44,832 nt of DNA. Source: Gemmiger sp. An120 (lineage in GTDB: Bacteria > Bacillota > Clostridia > Oscillospirales > Ruminococcaceae). Shown here piece after piece: positions 38,203 through 44,679 of this stretch. The stretch lies in contig NZ_NFLN01000021.1 of assembly GCF_002160955.1 (NCBI RefSeq), forward strand, positions 1 to 44,832. Direction: 5' to 3'. The notes under the pieces are model-generated. The model was not told where the DNA came from. It did no database searches and saw nothing but the letters and a program-made list of their open reading frames with translations. Both the position numbers and the translations under genes were made by a program. Position 1 is the first letter of the stretch. Every line of letters starts with the position of its first letter.

Positions 38203-39027
38203 ATGAAGATCCCCGCCCAAGGCTTTACCCACGCCGGCAAATTCCACGCCGACGATGTTTTTTCCACCGCGCTGCTGCGGATCGTGCGCCCGGATATCCA
38301 GATCACCCGGGGTTTTGAAGTTCCGGAGAATTTCGACGGCATTGTATACGACATCGGCGGCGGGATGTTTGACCATCATTTCGAGCCCCGGCCCATCCGG
38401 CCCAACGGGGTGCCCTACGCGGCGTTCGGGCTGCTGTGGCAGCTGCTGGGTACACAGCTGGTGGGGGCGAACCAGGCCCGGCTGATGGACGAGAATTTCA
38501 TCCAGCCGCTGGATCTGAACGACAACACCGGCGAAAAGGACAGTCTGGCCGATGCCATCGGGGCGTTCAATCCCCGCTGGGACGAGCCGGACCGGGGCGA
38601 CGAACCCTTCTGGGAAGCGGTGGCCGTGGCGCAGAATATTCTGGAAAAGCGGATCGGGGAAGCCCAGGCGGTGAACCGGGCGGACGATCTGGTACGGGAT
38701 GCCTACGACCGGATGCAGGACGGCATTGTGATCCTGCCCTGCTACGCGCCCTGGAAGAACGCGCTGTACCGCACCGACGCGCTGTTTGTGGTATATCCCA
38801 GCCAGCGGGGCGGATGGGCGGCCCAGGCGGTGACCGACCGGCGCACCAAAAAGAGCAAGATCCCGTTCCCGGCGGCCTGGGCGGGGCAGAACGGGGAAGG
38901 CCTGGCCCAGCGCAGCGGGATCCCGGGGCTGCGGTTCTGCCATGCCAGCCGGTTTATGGTGACCGGCGCGGAAAAGGCGGATGTGATCGAGGCCTGCCGC
39001 CGGGCGCTGCGGGCGGCCAAGCGATGA
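38203..39027 (+). CDS. MYG1 (UPF0160) family protein, DHH-like nuclease
   Basis: A 274-residue member of the MYG1 family. It begins MKIPAQGFTHAGKFHADDVFSTALLRIVRPD, holding the metal-binding HADD. IVYDIGGGMFDHHFEPRPIRPNG carries the DHH-like DHH motif. Eukaryotic MYG1 is a 3'-5' RNA exonuclease; bacterial relatives are uncharacterised but keep these metal ligands. The family is usually about 280-330 residues, so the length is normal. Start at 38203 after GGAGGCAGACC. The stop overlaps the ATG of the next gene (ATGA), which is an RNA methyltransferase, so both may act on RNA. Confidence 0.88.
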   Translation: MKIPAQGFTHAGKFHADDVFSTALLRIVRPDIQITRGFEVPENFDGIVYDIGGGMFDHHFEPRPIRPNGVPYAAFGLLWQLLGTQLVGANQARLMDENFIQPLDLNDNTGEKDSLADAIGAFNPRWDEPDRGDEPFWEAVAVAQNILEKRIGEAQAVNRADDLVRDAYDRMQDGIVILPCYAPWKNALYRTDALFVVYPSQRGGWAAQAVTDRRTKKSKIPFPAAWAGQNGEGLAQRSGIPGLRFCHASRFMVTGAEKADVIEACRRALRAAKR

Positions 39028-39710
39028 ACCCCGGGCGGGAAATCCTGGACAACGGCACGGTGGTATGCACCGCGCCGCCCCACCGGATCGGCACCGACGG
39101 GCTGCTGCTGGCCCGGTTCTGCGTGCCGCGGCGGGCCGAGCGGGCGGCGGATCTGGGAAGCGGGTGCGGCATCATTGCGCTGGCCTGGCACGACGCCGGG
39201 CACCGGGGGCCCTGCGCGGCGGTGGAACTGAACGGCACGGCCCACGGATTGCTGGCACAGGCGCTGGCCGAGCAGCCCGAAGCGGCGGCGCATATCCGGG
39301 CAGTGCTGGGGGATCTGCGGCAGTTTGGCGCCGGGCAGGCCCCGGCCTTTGATCTGGTGGCCTGCAACCCGCCCTATTTCACGGCGGGGCGGCCCAGCCC
39401 GGACCCACAGCGGGCGGCGGCCCGGCACGAGGAGACGGCGGCCTTCACCGACGTGGCGGACTGCGCCGGGCGGCTGCTGCGGGACGGGGGAAAATTTGCG
39501 TTCTGCCTGCCGCCGGACCGGCTGGCCCAGGCATTCGCGGCGCTGGCGGCGGCCCGGCTGGAACCGAAACGGCTGCGGTTTGTGAAGAAGGAGCCGGACC
39601 GCGCGCCCTGGCTGTTTTTGTGCGAAGCCCAGAAAAACCGCCGCCCCGGCCTGCGGGTGGAACCCGACCTGTGTTTGCAGGCGGGCGCGCGGTATGGCAG
39701 GGATAGCTGA
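39024..39710 (+). CDS. trmN6: tRNA1(Val) (adenine37-N6)-methyltransferase-like protein
   Basis: A 228-residue N6-adenine methyltransferase of the TrmN6/YfiC type. PPHRIGTDGLLLARFC, the SAM-binding AADLGSGCGIIALAW, VELNGTAHGLLAQAL and the catalytic NPPY in DLVACNPPYFTAG are present, followed by ARHEETAAFTDV and a GGKFAFCLPPDRL strand. The family methylates A37 of tRNA1-Val in E. coli; in Bacillota the same branch includes YabB-like proteins. The start is fixed by the ATGA overlap with MYG1. The TGA is directly followed by a family A half element. Confidence 0.87.
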   Translation: MNPGREILDNGTVVCTAPPHRIGTDGLLLARFCVPRRAERAADLGSGCGIIALAWHDAGHRGPCAAVELNGTAHGLLAQALAEQPEAAAHIRAVLGDLRQFGAGQAPAFDLVACNPPYFTAGRPSPDPQRAAARHEETAAFTDVADCAGRLLRDGGKFAFCLPPDRLAQAFAALAAARLEPKRLRFVKKEPDRAPWLFLCEAQKNRRPGLRVEPDLCLQAGARYGRDS

Positions 39711-39712
39711 AT

Positions 39713-39776
39713 CTGGGGGAATATAATATATCCCCCCAGCCCCCCCAAAAAAACGGGGCCGGAATACTCCGACCCC
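39713..39776. repeat. Family A repeat, half element
   Basis: ATCTGGGGGA opens an outer hairpin closed by TCCCCCCAG (39713-39739), with an AT loop instead of GTT. A run of C and A follows, then the middle hairpin GGGGCCGGAATACTCCGACCCC (39755-39776). No terminator centre is present. It starts within one base of the trmN6 stop codon. Confidence 0.7.
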
Positions 39777-39807
39777 AGGGGATAAAATACGCAGGGAGGT
39801 CAGGCCG

Positions 39808-40212
39808 GTGGTTATCAGGGAATACCGGGGTTACAGGGAAGAGGAGATTCTGCCGCTGTATGAGCAGGTGGGATGGACAAACTACACCGCCCGGCCCGCG
39901 ATGCTGGAAAATGCGTTCCGCCATTCCTTAAAGGTGCTGGCCGCCTATGAGGACGAAATGCTGGTAGGGCTTGTCCGCGTGGTGGGGGACGGGTATTCGA
40001 TCGTGTATATCCAGGATATCCTGGTGCTGCCGGACTATCAGCGGAAAGGCATCGGCGCCGCGCTGCTGCGGCGGGTTCTGGAAGACTACCGACACGTCTA
40101 CCAAAAAATCCTGATGACCGACAACACTGAAAAGACGGTCCGCTTCTATACATCCGCCGGTTTCACCCCGGCCCCGGATATCGGCTGCCTTTCTTTTTTG
40201 AAAATATTCTGA
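39808..40212 (+). CDS. GNAT family N-acetyltransferase, GTG start
   Basis: A 134-residue GNAT enzyme: VIREYRGYREEEILPLYEQVGWTNYTARPAMLENAFRHS, LAAYEDEMLVGLVRVVGDGYSIVYIQDILVLPDYQRKGIGAALLRRVLEDYR (acetyl-CoA loop QRKGIG) and KTVRFYTSAGF. It resembles small YjdJ/PaiA-like GNATs (the NYTARP motif is typical of a widespread clostridial subgroup). The GTG at 39808 follows GGGAGG (39794-39799) by 8 bp; there is no upstream ATG. The stop is followed after three bases by a family A element starting with its terminator. Confidence 0.87.
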   Translation: MVIREYRGYREEEILPLYEQVGWTNYTARPAMLENAFRHSLKVLAAYEDEMLVGLVRVVGDGYSIVYIQDILVLPDYQRKGIGAALLRRVLEDYRHVYQKILMTDNTEKTVRFYTSAGFTPAPDIGCLSFLKIF

Positions 40213-40214
40213 CT

Positions 40215-40258
40215 AAGGCCCGCGCAAACTCAAAAAGTTTGCGTGGGCCTTCTTTATA
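40215..40258 (+). terminator. Terminator of the GNAT gene at 39.8 kb
   Basis: A 15-bp stem followed by CTTTATAAAATA; the T-tract is modest (TTCTTTAT). It is the central hairpin of the family A element. Confidence 0.7.
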
Positions 40259-40301
40259 AAATATCTCCAGGGCCGGAGTATTCCGGCCCGTCAAATGGGG
40301 G

Positions 40302-40408
40302 TATGGGGGCCCGGGTCCGCGAAGCGGCCAAGGCCACGGTGTGGCCTTGGACCGGCAGGGCGGTCGGCGCAGCCGAGCGGGCGCATCGTTGCTGCGCCCG
40401 CAGCCCCC
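40302..40408. repeat. Nested four-hairpin cassette, copy 2 (plus orientation)
   Basis: Read on plus: TATGGGGGCCCGGGT, CCGC GAA GCGG, the variable hairpin CCAAGGCCAC/GTGGCCTTGG with loop GGT (40328-40350), GACCG/CGGTC, and GCGGGCGCA/TGCGCCCGC (40377-40401, loop of 7). Flanks between the hairpins are nearly identical to the reverse complement of the copy at 35517-35610. Confidence 0.78.
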
Positions 40409-40440
40409 GTTGTCCCCCCAGATTGGCAATACAAAAGGAA

Positions 40441-40473
40441 AAGCACCCTGCGCTTGCGGTTCACAGGGTGCTT
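40441..40473. terminator. Weak terminator-like hairpin
   Basis: AAGCACCCTG and CAGGGTGCTT pair around a 13-nt loop. Minus-strand read-out continues TTCCTTTTG. The interval 40474-40653 that follows has no convincing gene; a GAGGAGG site precedes a 12-codon frame at 40507-40545. Confidence 0.4.
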
Positions 40474-40653
40474 TCTTGGGGTATCGCTTTGGTGTGAGGA
40501 GGAATCATGTACAGGGTGGCGGTTGCGGCTCCGCCGTTCCTGTGATTTTAGTATATCCATAAGATGCGTGTAAAATATAGCAGGGCTGTGAACAAATTGT
40601 AAATTGTGCATTTTCTCAAAGATGCACGGGTTTTACCCCGCTGCAAAAGGATA

Positions 40654-40677
40654 CCCGGGCCGGATTTCCGGCCCGGG
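40654..40677. terminator. Terminator hairpin downstream of the NERD-like gene
   Basis: CCCGGGCCGG, loop ATTT, CCGGCCCGGG. Minus-strand continuation TATCCTTTTG, plus-strand continuation CAGTTTTGTTTTTG. Confidence 0.55.
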
Positions 40678-40692
40678 CAGTTTTGTTTTTGT

Positions 40693-41337
40693 TCAGCGCT
40701 GTTCCACCTGCACCACGGCCTGACGCAGCAGCTCGGCGGTCTTTTCCACGTCCACCTTCTTGTCCTGGTCAAAATGGCTGGTGTTCAGGTACCGGCCCAG
40801 GGCCTTGGGGGTATAGAACGGGGTGCTGCGGGGCAGGGCCAGCTCCTGGTTCTTGCCGCCGGTGCAGACCAGCACCGTTTCCACCGGGGTATTGCGCAGG
40901 CCGCCGCCTATCAGCACCTCCCGCAGGATACGGGCGTCCCGGGCGTTGCGGTCCAGCGGGTTTTCAAACTCGTACCGCTTGTCGCCCTTGGTCTGCACCC
41001 AGGCGGCCTCTTTCTCGCCGCCGAAGATCCGGCCGCTGTAGCCCATGCAGCGAATCCCCAGCACGCCGAAATAGCCCACCAGTACGCAGTCAAACTCGGC
41101 CAGCTTGCCGTCCTTGGCCCAGCGGGCGGGCACCACTACCTGAAAATCATTCAGACGGGCGTACCGGCGCACCCGGGCCACCACATCGGACGCGCCGTTC
41201 TTCTCGTCGGCGCCCACGCCGCCCTTGGCCACCTTTTCACCGCCGGAATTGCCGCGGGTGGTAAAATACACCACCAGCGCGGCGGCCAGCGCCATCGCGG
41301 CCACCACCACAATCGTGTAGATCATCTGTTCGTTCAT
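40693..41337 (-). CDS. Membrane-anchored NERD-like domain protein
   Basis: A 214-residue protein with one N-terminal transmembrane segment (MIYTIVVVAAMALAAALVVYF) and a cytosolic domain. FDCVLVGYFGVLGIRCMGYSGRIFGGEKEAAWVQ followed by ENPLDRNARDARILREVL and TVLVCTGGKNQEL matches the nuclease-related domain (NERD) pattern. In typical NERD proteins the strand after the E/D-containing one ends in an E-x-K; here it reads GIRCMGYSG, so the putative active site is degenerate. Start at 41337 after CCGGAGGTTGACCCCGT. Function unknown. It has its own promoter. Confidence 0.68.
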   Translation of the reverse strand: MNEQMIYTIVVVAAMALAAALVVYFTTRGNSGGEKVAKGGVGADEKNGASDVVARVRRYARLNDFQVVVPARWAKDGKLAEFDCVLVGYFGVLGIRCMGYSGRIFGGEKEAAWVQTKGDKRYEFENPLDRNARDARILREVLIGGGLRNTPVETVLVCTGGKNQELALPRSTPFYTPKALGRYLNTSHFDQDKKVDVEKTAELLRQAVVQVEQR

Positions 41338-41398
41338 ACGGGGTCAACCTCCGGTCCCTGCGGGCGCGGATACGCCCGGTATTTGTCAGTTAAACAAT

Positions 41399-41427
41399 AG
41401 TATAGCACGGTTTGCCCCGGCAAACAA
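41399..41427 (-). promoter_or_regulatory. Promoter of the NERD-like gene
   Basis: On the minus strand TTGTTT (41427-41422), a 17-bp spacer and TATACT (41404-41399). Confidence 0.6.
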
Positions 41428-41455
41428 GGCGGGCCGGGCCCCTTTACAAAAAACA

Positions 41456-41477
41456 CGCAGGGGCCATGGCCCCTGCG
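41456..41477. terminator. Terminator of the ilvE-PH operon
   Basis: A perfect 22-bp palindrome centred on CCATGG (arms CGCAGGGGCC and GGCCCCTGCG). On minus, TGTTTTTTGT follows; on plus, GGTTTTGTCTGGTTTTT. Confidence 0.8.
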
Positions 41478-41492
41478 GGTTTTGTCTGGTTT

Positions 41493-41981
41493 TTAATCGC
41501 CCGCCACGTCGGCACCCTCGTCGCCGGGGTTGTCCAGCACGCCGTCGCCGTCCAGATCGTCCGGCAGGCCGTCCTCGCCCTCGTCGGGCACGCCCATCAG
41601 CTCGGTGGAGCGGATGCGGTTCTTGCGCCGGGCTTCTTCCACACACTGGCTCAGCGCCGCCTTGACCTTATCCGGGTTCTTCACATGGCGCAGATGCAGA
41701 TGCGGCACGCTCAGGTCGCTGGAATCCACGCACAGGGTTCCCACCCCGAACAGCCGGTCCAGCAGGCTCTGGCTCAAACTTACGTCCCGCACCCGGTACA
41801 GCAGCACCTCTTCCTCCCGCAGGTTCAGCAGGCCGGTGTTCAGCAGCAGCTTGCGGGCGGTCAGGGTATAGCGGGTAAAGCTGATGGGCAGGCCCAGGAT
41901 GCGCTTGCGGTCGGTCCACAGGGGCGGGTCCTGCTCCAGCTCCATTGCAAATTCTCCGCTTTTCAGACGGGTCTTGGCCAT
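41493..41981 (-). CDS. Bacterial PH-domain protein with acidic tail
   Basis: A 162-residue protein. Residues about 20-120 form a bacterial PH domain (bPH2/DUF304): LPISFTRYTLTARKLLLNTGLLNLREEEVLLYRVRDVSLSQSLLDRLFGVGTLCVDSSD. No transmembrane segments are present, unlike most DUF304 proteins. Residues about 135-162 are very acidic (DEGEDGLPDDLDGDGVLDNPGDEGADVAGD); the DLDGDGVLDN core matches the calcium-binding loop of thrombospondin type 3 and dockerin repeats. AAGGAGGTACTTCCC precedes the ATG. It follows ilvE by 27 bp on the same strand. Confidence 0.8.
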   Translation of the reverse strand: MAKTRLKSGEFAMELEQDPPLWTDRKRILGLPISFTRYTLTARKLLLNTGLLNLREEEVLLYRVRDVSLSQSLLDRLFGVGTLCVDSSDLSVPHLHLRHVKNPDKVKAALSQCVEEARRKNRIRSTELMGVPDEGEDGLPDDLDGDGVLDNPGDEGADVAGD

Positions 41982-42008
41982 GGGAAGTACCTCCTTGTCG
42001 TTCCGGGT

Positions 42009-43076
42009 TTATACCCGCACGGTCCAGCCGCGCTCGTCGGGCAGACGGCCCCACTGGATGCCGGTCAGGGTATCGTACAGTTTCTGGGTGACGGGGCCGG
42101 TCTGGCCGTCGGCCACCTGTTCGGTGTCGCCGTCCAGCATCAGGCTGCCCACCGGGCTGATCACCGCGGCGGTGCCGGTGCCGAACACCTCTTCCAGCCG
42201 GCCGTCCTTGGCGGCGGCCATCACGTCGGCGATGGGCAGCTTGCCCTCGTGCACGGTGTAGCCCCACTCTTTCAGCAGCTCGATGCAGCTCATGCGGGTG
42301 ATGCCGGGCAGCACGGTGCCCACGGTGGCGGCGGTGTAGATCTCGCCGTCGATCTTGAAGAAGATGTTCATGCTGCCCACTTCTTCCACGTATTTGCGCT
42401 CCACGCCGTCCAGCCACAGCACCTGGCTGTAGCCCAGCTTGTGGGCCTTTTCGCCGGCGATGATGCTGGCCGCGTAGTTGCCGCCGCACTTGATGTAGCC
42501 GGTGCCGCCGGGGGTGGCGCGGACGTACTCGTCCTCCACATAGATTTTCACCGGGGCCATGCCCTCCTCATAATACGCGCCGGAGGGCGAGCAGATGATG
42601 GCAAACAGATACTTGCTGCTGGCCTTGACCCCCAGCACCGCCTCGGTGGCGATGGTGAAGGGGCGGATGTACAGGCTGGTATCCGGGGCGCTGGGCACCC
42701 AGGCCTCGTCCACCTTGACCAGCGCCTTGACCGCCTGCACAAAATCCTCCACCGGGATGCGGGGGATGCACAGCCGGTCATGGGTGGACTGCATACGCTC
42801 GGCGTTCTTTTCCGGGCGGAACAGCTGCACATGGCCGTCGTCGCAGCGGTAGGCCTTCATGCCCTCGAAGCACTCCTGGGCGTAGTGGAACACCAGCGCG
42901 GAGGGGTCCAGGGTCAGCGGCGCGTAGGGCACGATGCGGGCGTCGTGCCAGCCCTGCCCGGCGTCATAGTCCATCAGGAACATATGATCGGTAAAGATGG
43001 AACCAAAGCCCAGCTTGGTCTCGTCCTGGGGACGGGCCTTGGGCTGTGTGGTTCGGGTGATCTGGATATCCAACAT
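42009..43076 (-). CDS. ilvE: Branched-chain amino acid aminotransferase
   Basis: A 355-residue class IV PLP enzyme that transfers amino groups between leucine, isoleucine, valine and 2-oxoglutarate. Landmarks: FHYAQECFEGMKAYR near the N-terminus, FRPEKNAERMQSTHDRLCIP, SLYIRPFTIATE, GTGYIKCGGNYAASI with the PLP-binding Lys, QVLWLDGVERKYVEEVGSMNIFF, TVLPGITRMSC and VFGTGTAAVISPVG. Length and motifs are those of the type II (eukaryote-like) BCAT used by many Bacillota. AGAGGGAAAGTATC precedes the ATG. Confidence 0.95.
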   Translation of the reverse strand: MLDIQITRTTQPKARPQDETKLGFGSIFTDHMFLMDYDAGQGWHDARIVPYAPLTLDPSALVFHYAQECFEGMKAYRCDDGHVQLFRPEKNAERMQSTHDRLCIPRIPVEDFVQAVKALVKVDEAWVPSAPDTSLYIRPFTIATEAVLGVKASSKYLFAIICSPSGAYYEEGMAPVKIYVEDEYVRATPGGTGYIKCGGNYAASIIAGEKAHKLGYSQVLWLDGVERKYVEEVGSMNIFFKIDGEIYTAATVGTVLPGITRMSCIELLKEWGYTVHEGKLPIADVMAAAKDGRLEEVFGTGTAAVISPVGSLMLDGDTEQVADGQTGPVTQKLYDTLTGIQWGRLPDERGWTVRV

Positions 43077-43129
43077 GATACTTTCCCTCTTTCTGTATCT
43101 CCGGAGGCGGGGGCCAGCTGGCGGCCGCG

Positions 43130-43173
43130 GCCGGCATTTTCTTTATTATAGTAAACTGTGCCGGCAAGAACAA
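43130..43173 (-). promoter_or_regulatory. ilvE promoter flanked by an inverted repeat
   Basis: On the minus strand TTGTTC (43173-43168), a 17-bp spacer and a perfect TATAAT (43150-43145). GCCGGCA (43130-43136) and TGCCGGC (43159-43165) flank the -10 box as inverted repeats and could bind a regulator. Confidence 0.65.
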
Positions 43174-43208
43174 GAGGGGGGCGGCGATTTTTCCCGGGAA
43201 AAATAAAA

Positions 43209-43234
43209 ATCCCGGATGCAAAAGCATCCGGGAT
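43209..43234 (-). terminator. tRNA-Arg terminator
   Basis: An 11-bp stem (ATCCCGGATGC and its complement, loop of 4) followed on minus by TTTTTATTTTT-like sequence. It starts four bases after the CCA end of the tRNA. Confidence 0.88.
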
Positions 43235-43237
43235 TTT

Positions 43238-43314
43238 TGGTGCGCTGGAAGGGATTCGAACCCCTGACCTTCTGGTTCGTAGCCAGACACTCTATCCAAC
43301 TGAGCTACCAGCGC
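43238..43314 (-). tRNA. tRNA-Arg (anticodon ACG)
   Basis: 77 nt including the encoded CCA. Acceptor GCGCTGG pairs with CCAGCGC. The D arm is GCTC...GAGT. The anticodon arm has stem TCTGG/CCAGA with loop CTACGAA, anticodon ACG. The T arm is AGGGG TTCGAAT CCCTT. ACG is normally edited to ICG and reads CGU, CGC and CGA. Confidence 0.97.
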
Positions 43315-43333
43315 ATCTTCGAGTGCAAGAGAT

Positions 43334-43362
43334 ATGATAGCACAGTTGCCGGCGAATGTCAA
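43334..43362 (-). promoter_or_regulatory. tRNA-Arg promoter
   Basis: On the minus strand a perfect TTGACA (43362-43357), a 17-bp spacer and TATCAT (43339-43334), placing the start about 13 nt before the tRNA. Confidence 0.75.
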
Positions 43363-43415
43363 CGATTTTTTGATTTATTTTCAATTTTCTTTTTAGTGGA
43401 GGCGAAGCGGGGAAG

Positions 43416-43447
43416 TTTTCCACATCCGCGGCGCGGATTGTGGGAAA
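43416..43447. other. Imperfect inverted repeat after birA
   Basis: TTTTCCACATCCGCG can pair with CGCGGATTGTGGGAAA with two irregularities. It has no clean T-tract and is only a weak terminator candidate. TTTTCCACA here also equals the DnaA-box-like 9-mer seen at 35.3 kb. Confidence 0.35.
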
Positions 43448-43456
43448 CCTGGTGGC

Positions 43457-44188
43457 TTACACCCGGCCGTAGATGCCCTTTACGCTCACGTCGCCGGTGA
43501 AAACCAGGCGGCGGCCGTCGGGGGTGTCCACCACCAGGCGGCCCTCGTCGTCGATGTCCCGGGCGATGCCGGTGCCGCCCTCAAACCAGACCTGCCGGCC
43601 CAGGTTGATGCAGCGGGCCCGGTACTCCTCCATAAAGGGGGCGATGCCCCGGGCGGCAAACTCTTCCCGCAGGGGGGCAAAGCCGTTTTCCAGAATATCC
43701 CGGGCCAGGCGGGCGGGGTCGGTCTGCTCGTCCACTGCGGCCCCGGCGGTGCGCAAGCTGACCGCGTGGGGCAGGTTCATCCGGTCAAAATAGCTCTGGG
43801 TCTGGCACAGGTTGACCCCGGTGCCGGACAGCCAGCCGCCGGGCACCCCCTCGCAGAGGGTGCCGCTGAGTTTTTTGCCGTCGATCAGGATGTCATTGGG
43901 CCATTTGACCTGGCAGGTCACGCCGTACAGCGCCTCCAGCCGGGCGGCCAGCACCAGCCCGGTGAGCAGCGGCAGGCCGGAGGGGTCGGCCAGCGGCGGG
44001 GCAAAGGCCACCGTCACGCAGAGCTGGCCGCCGTCCTCCACGCCCTGCCAGGCCCGGCCCAGGCGGCCCCGGCCGGCGGTCTGGCAGGTGGTGTACACCG
44101 CCCCGAAAGGGGCCAGTTCGTTCATGTGATCCCGCGCCCAGGTGTTGGTGCTGTCCACCCGGGGCAGGTATACCAGCGGGGCGCTCAT
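43457..44188 (-). CDS. birA: Biotin-[acetyl-CoA-carboxylase] ligase
   Basis: A 243-residue monofunctional biotin protein ligase that attaches biotin to carboxyltransferase carrier proteins. VDSTNTWARDH, TCQTAGRGRLGRAWQ (the biotinyl-AMP loop GRGRxGRxW), VKWPNDILIDGKKLSGTL (catalytic Lys) and the C-terminal SH3-like GRQVWFEGGTGIARDIDDEGRLVVDT are present. The N-terminal DNA-binding domain of the bifunctional BirA repressor is absent, so it should not regulate transcription. The ATG at 44188 overlaps the upstream stop (ATGA); a GTG two codons earlier is less likely. Confidence 0.94.
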   Translation of the reverse strand: MSAPLVYLPRVDSTNTWARDHMNELAPFGAVYTTCQTAGRGRLGRAWQGVEDGGQLCVTVAFAPPLADPSGLPLLTGLVLAARLEALYGVTCQVKWPNDILIDGKKLSGTLCEGVPGGWLSGTGVNLCQTQSYFDRMNLPHAVSLRTAGAAVDEQTDPARLARDILENGFAPLREEFAARGIAPFMEEYRARCINLGRQVWFEGGTGIARDIDDEGRLVVDTPDGRRLVFTGDVSVKGIYGRV

Positions 44189-44679
44189 TCCCACAGTGCC
44201 GGGACGTTCTCATGCCGGCACTCCACGATTTTGCCTTTATCCAGCAGGATCACGCCGTAGGTGGCCTGGCCCCGCCAGGGCCGGCCCACGCTGCCCGGGT
44301 TGAACAGGGTGACCCCCTCCGACTCTTCACAGAACGGGATATGGGTATGGCCGAACAGCGCCAGCTGGACGCCCCGGCTGCGGGCGGCGTACCAGAGCCG
44401 TTCCTCGCCGCTTTTGACCCCGTACAGGTGGCCGTGGGTATACAGCAGGTTGACCCCGTCAAAGGAGGTCACGGCTTCGTTGGGTTCCAGCGCGCCCATG
44501 TCGCAGTTGCCGGCCACGGCGTAGACCCACAGGCCGGGGAAGGGGGCGCAGGCGGTTTCCAGGTCCCGCAGGCCGTCCCCCAGAAAGAACAGCGCCCGGG
44601 CGTCCTGCTCTTTATCCAGCACCCGCTGCAGCGCCATGGAACTGCCGTGGCTGTCCGACGCGACGATCAGTTTGGTCAT
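44185..44679 (-). CDS. YfcE/MJ0936-type metallophosphoesterase
   Basis: A 164-residue calcineurin-like phosphoesterase. All metal-binding motifs are present: VASDSHG, FLGDGLRD, VAGNCDMG, LYTHGHLYG and LFGHTHIPF, followed by FNPGSVGRPW. The family (YfcE, MJ0936) hydrolyses phosphodiesters and needs Mn2+; the cellular substrate is unclear. It overlaps rsmI upstream and birA downstream by four bases each, so the three are translated as one coupled unit. Confidence 0.93.
   Translation of the reverse strand: MTKLIVASDSHGSSMALQRVLDKEQDARALFFLGDGLRDLETACAPFPGLWVYAVAGNCDMGALEPNEAVTSFDGVNLLYTHGHLYGVKSGEERLWYAARSRGVQLALFGHTHIPFCEESEGVTLFNPGSVGRPWRGQATYGVILLDKGKIVECRHENVPALWE

Larger units (their letters stand above)
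40215..40427. repeat. Family A repeat, centre-plus-right half with nested cassette
   Basis: Terminator centre 40215-40251 (AAGGCCCGCGCAAAC with GTTTGCGTGGGCCTT), middle hairpin GGGCCGGAGTATTCCGGCCC (40270-40289), then the outer hairpin interrupted by a cassette (40302-40408). GTTGTCCCCCCAGATTGGC closes the element. Confidence 0.8.

Noticed and set aside
40507-40545. 12-codon frame MYRVAVAAPPFL with a GAGGAGG site
   Set aside because: The ribosome site is good but the frame is tiny, with no downstream gene on that strand for which it could be a leader. Not supported as a gene.
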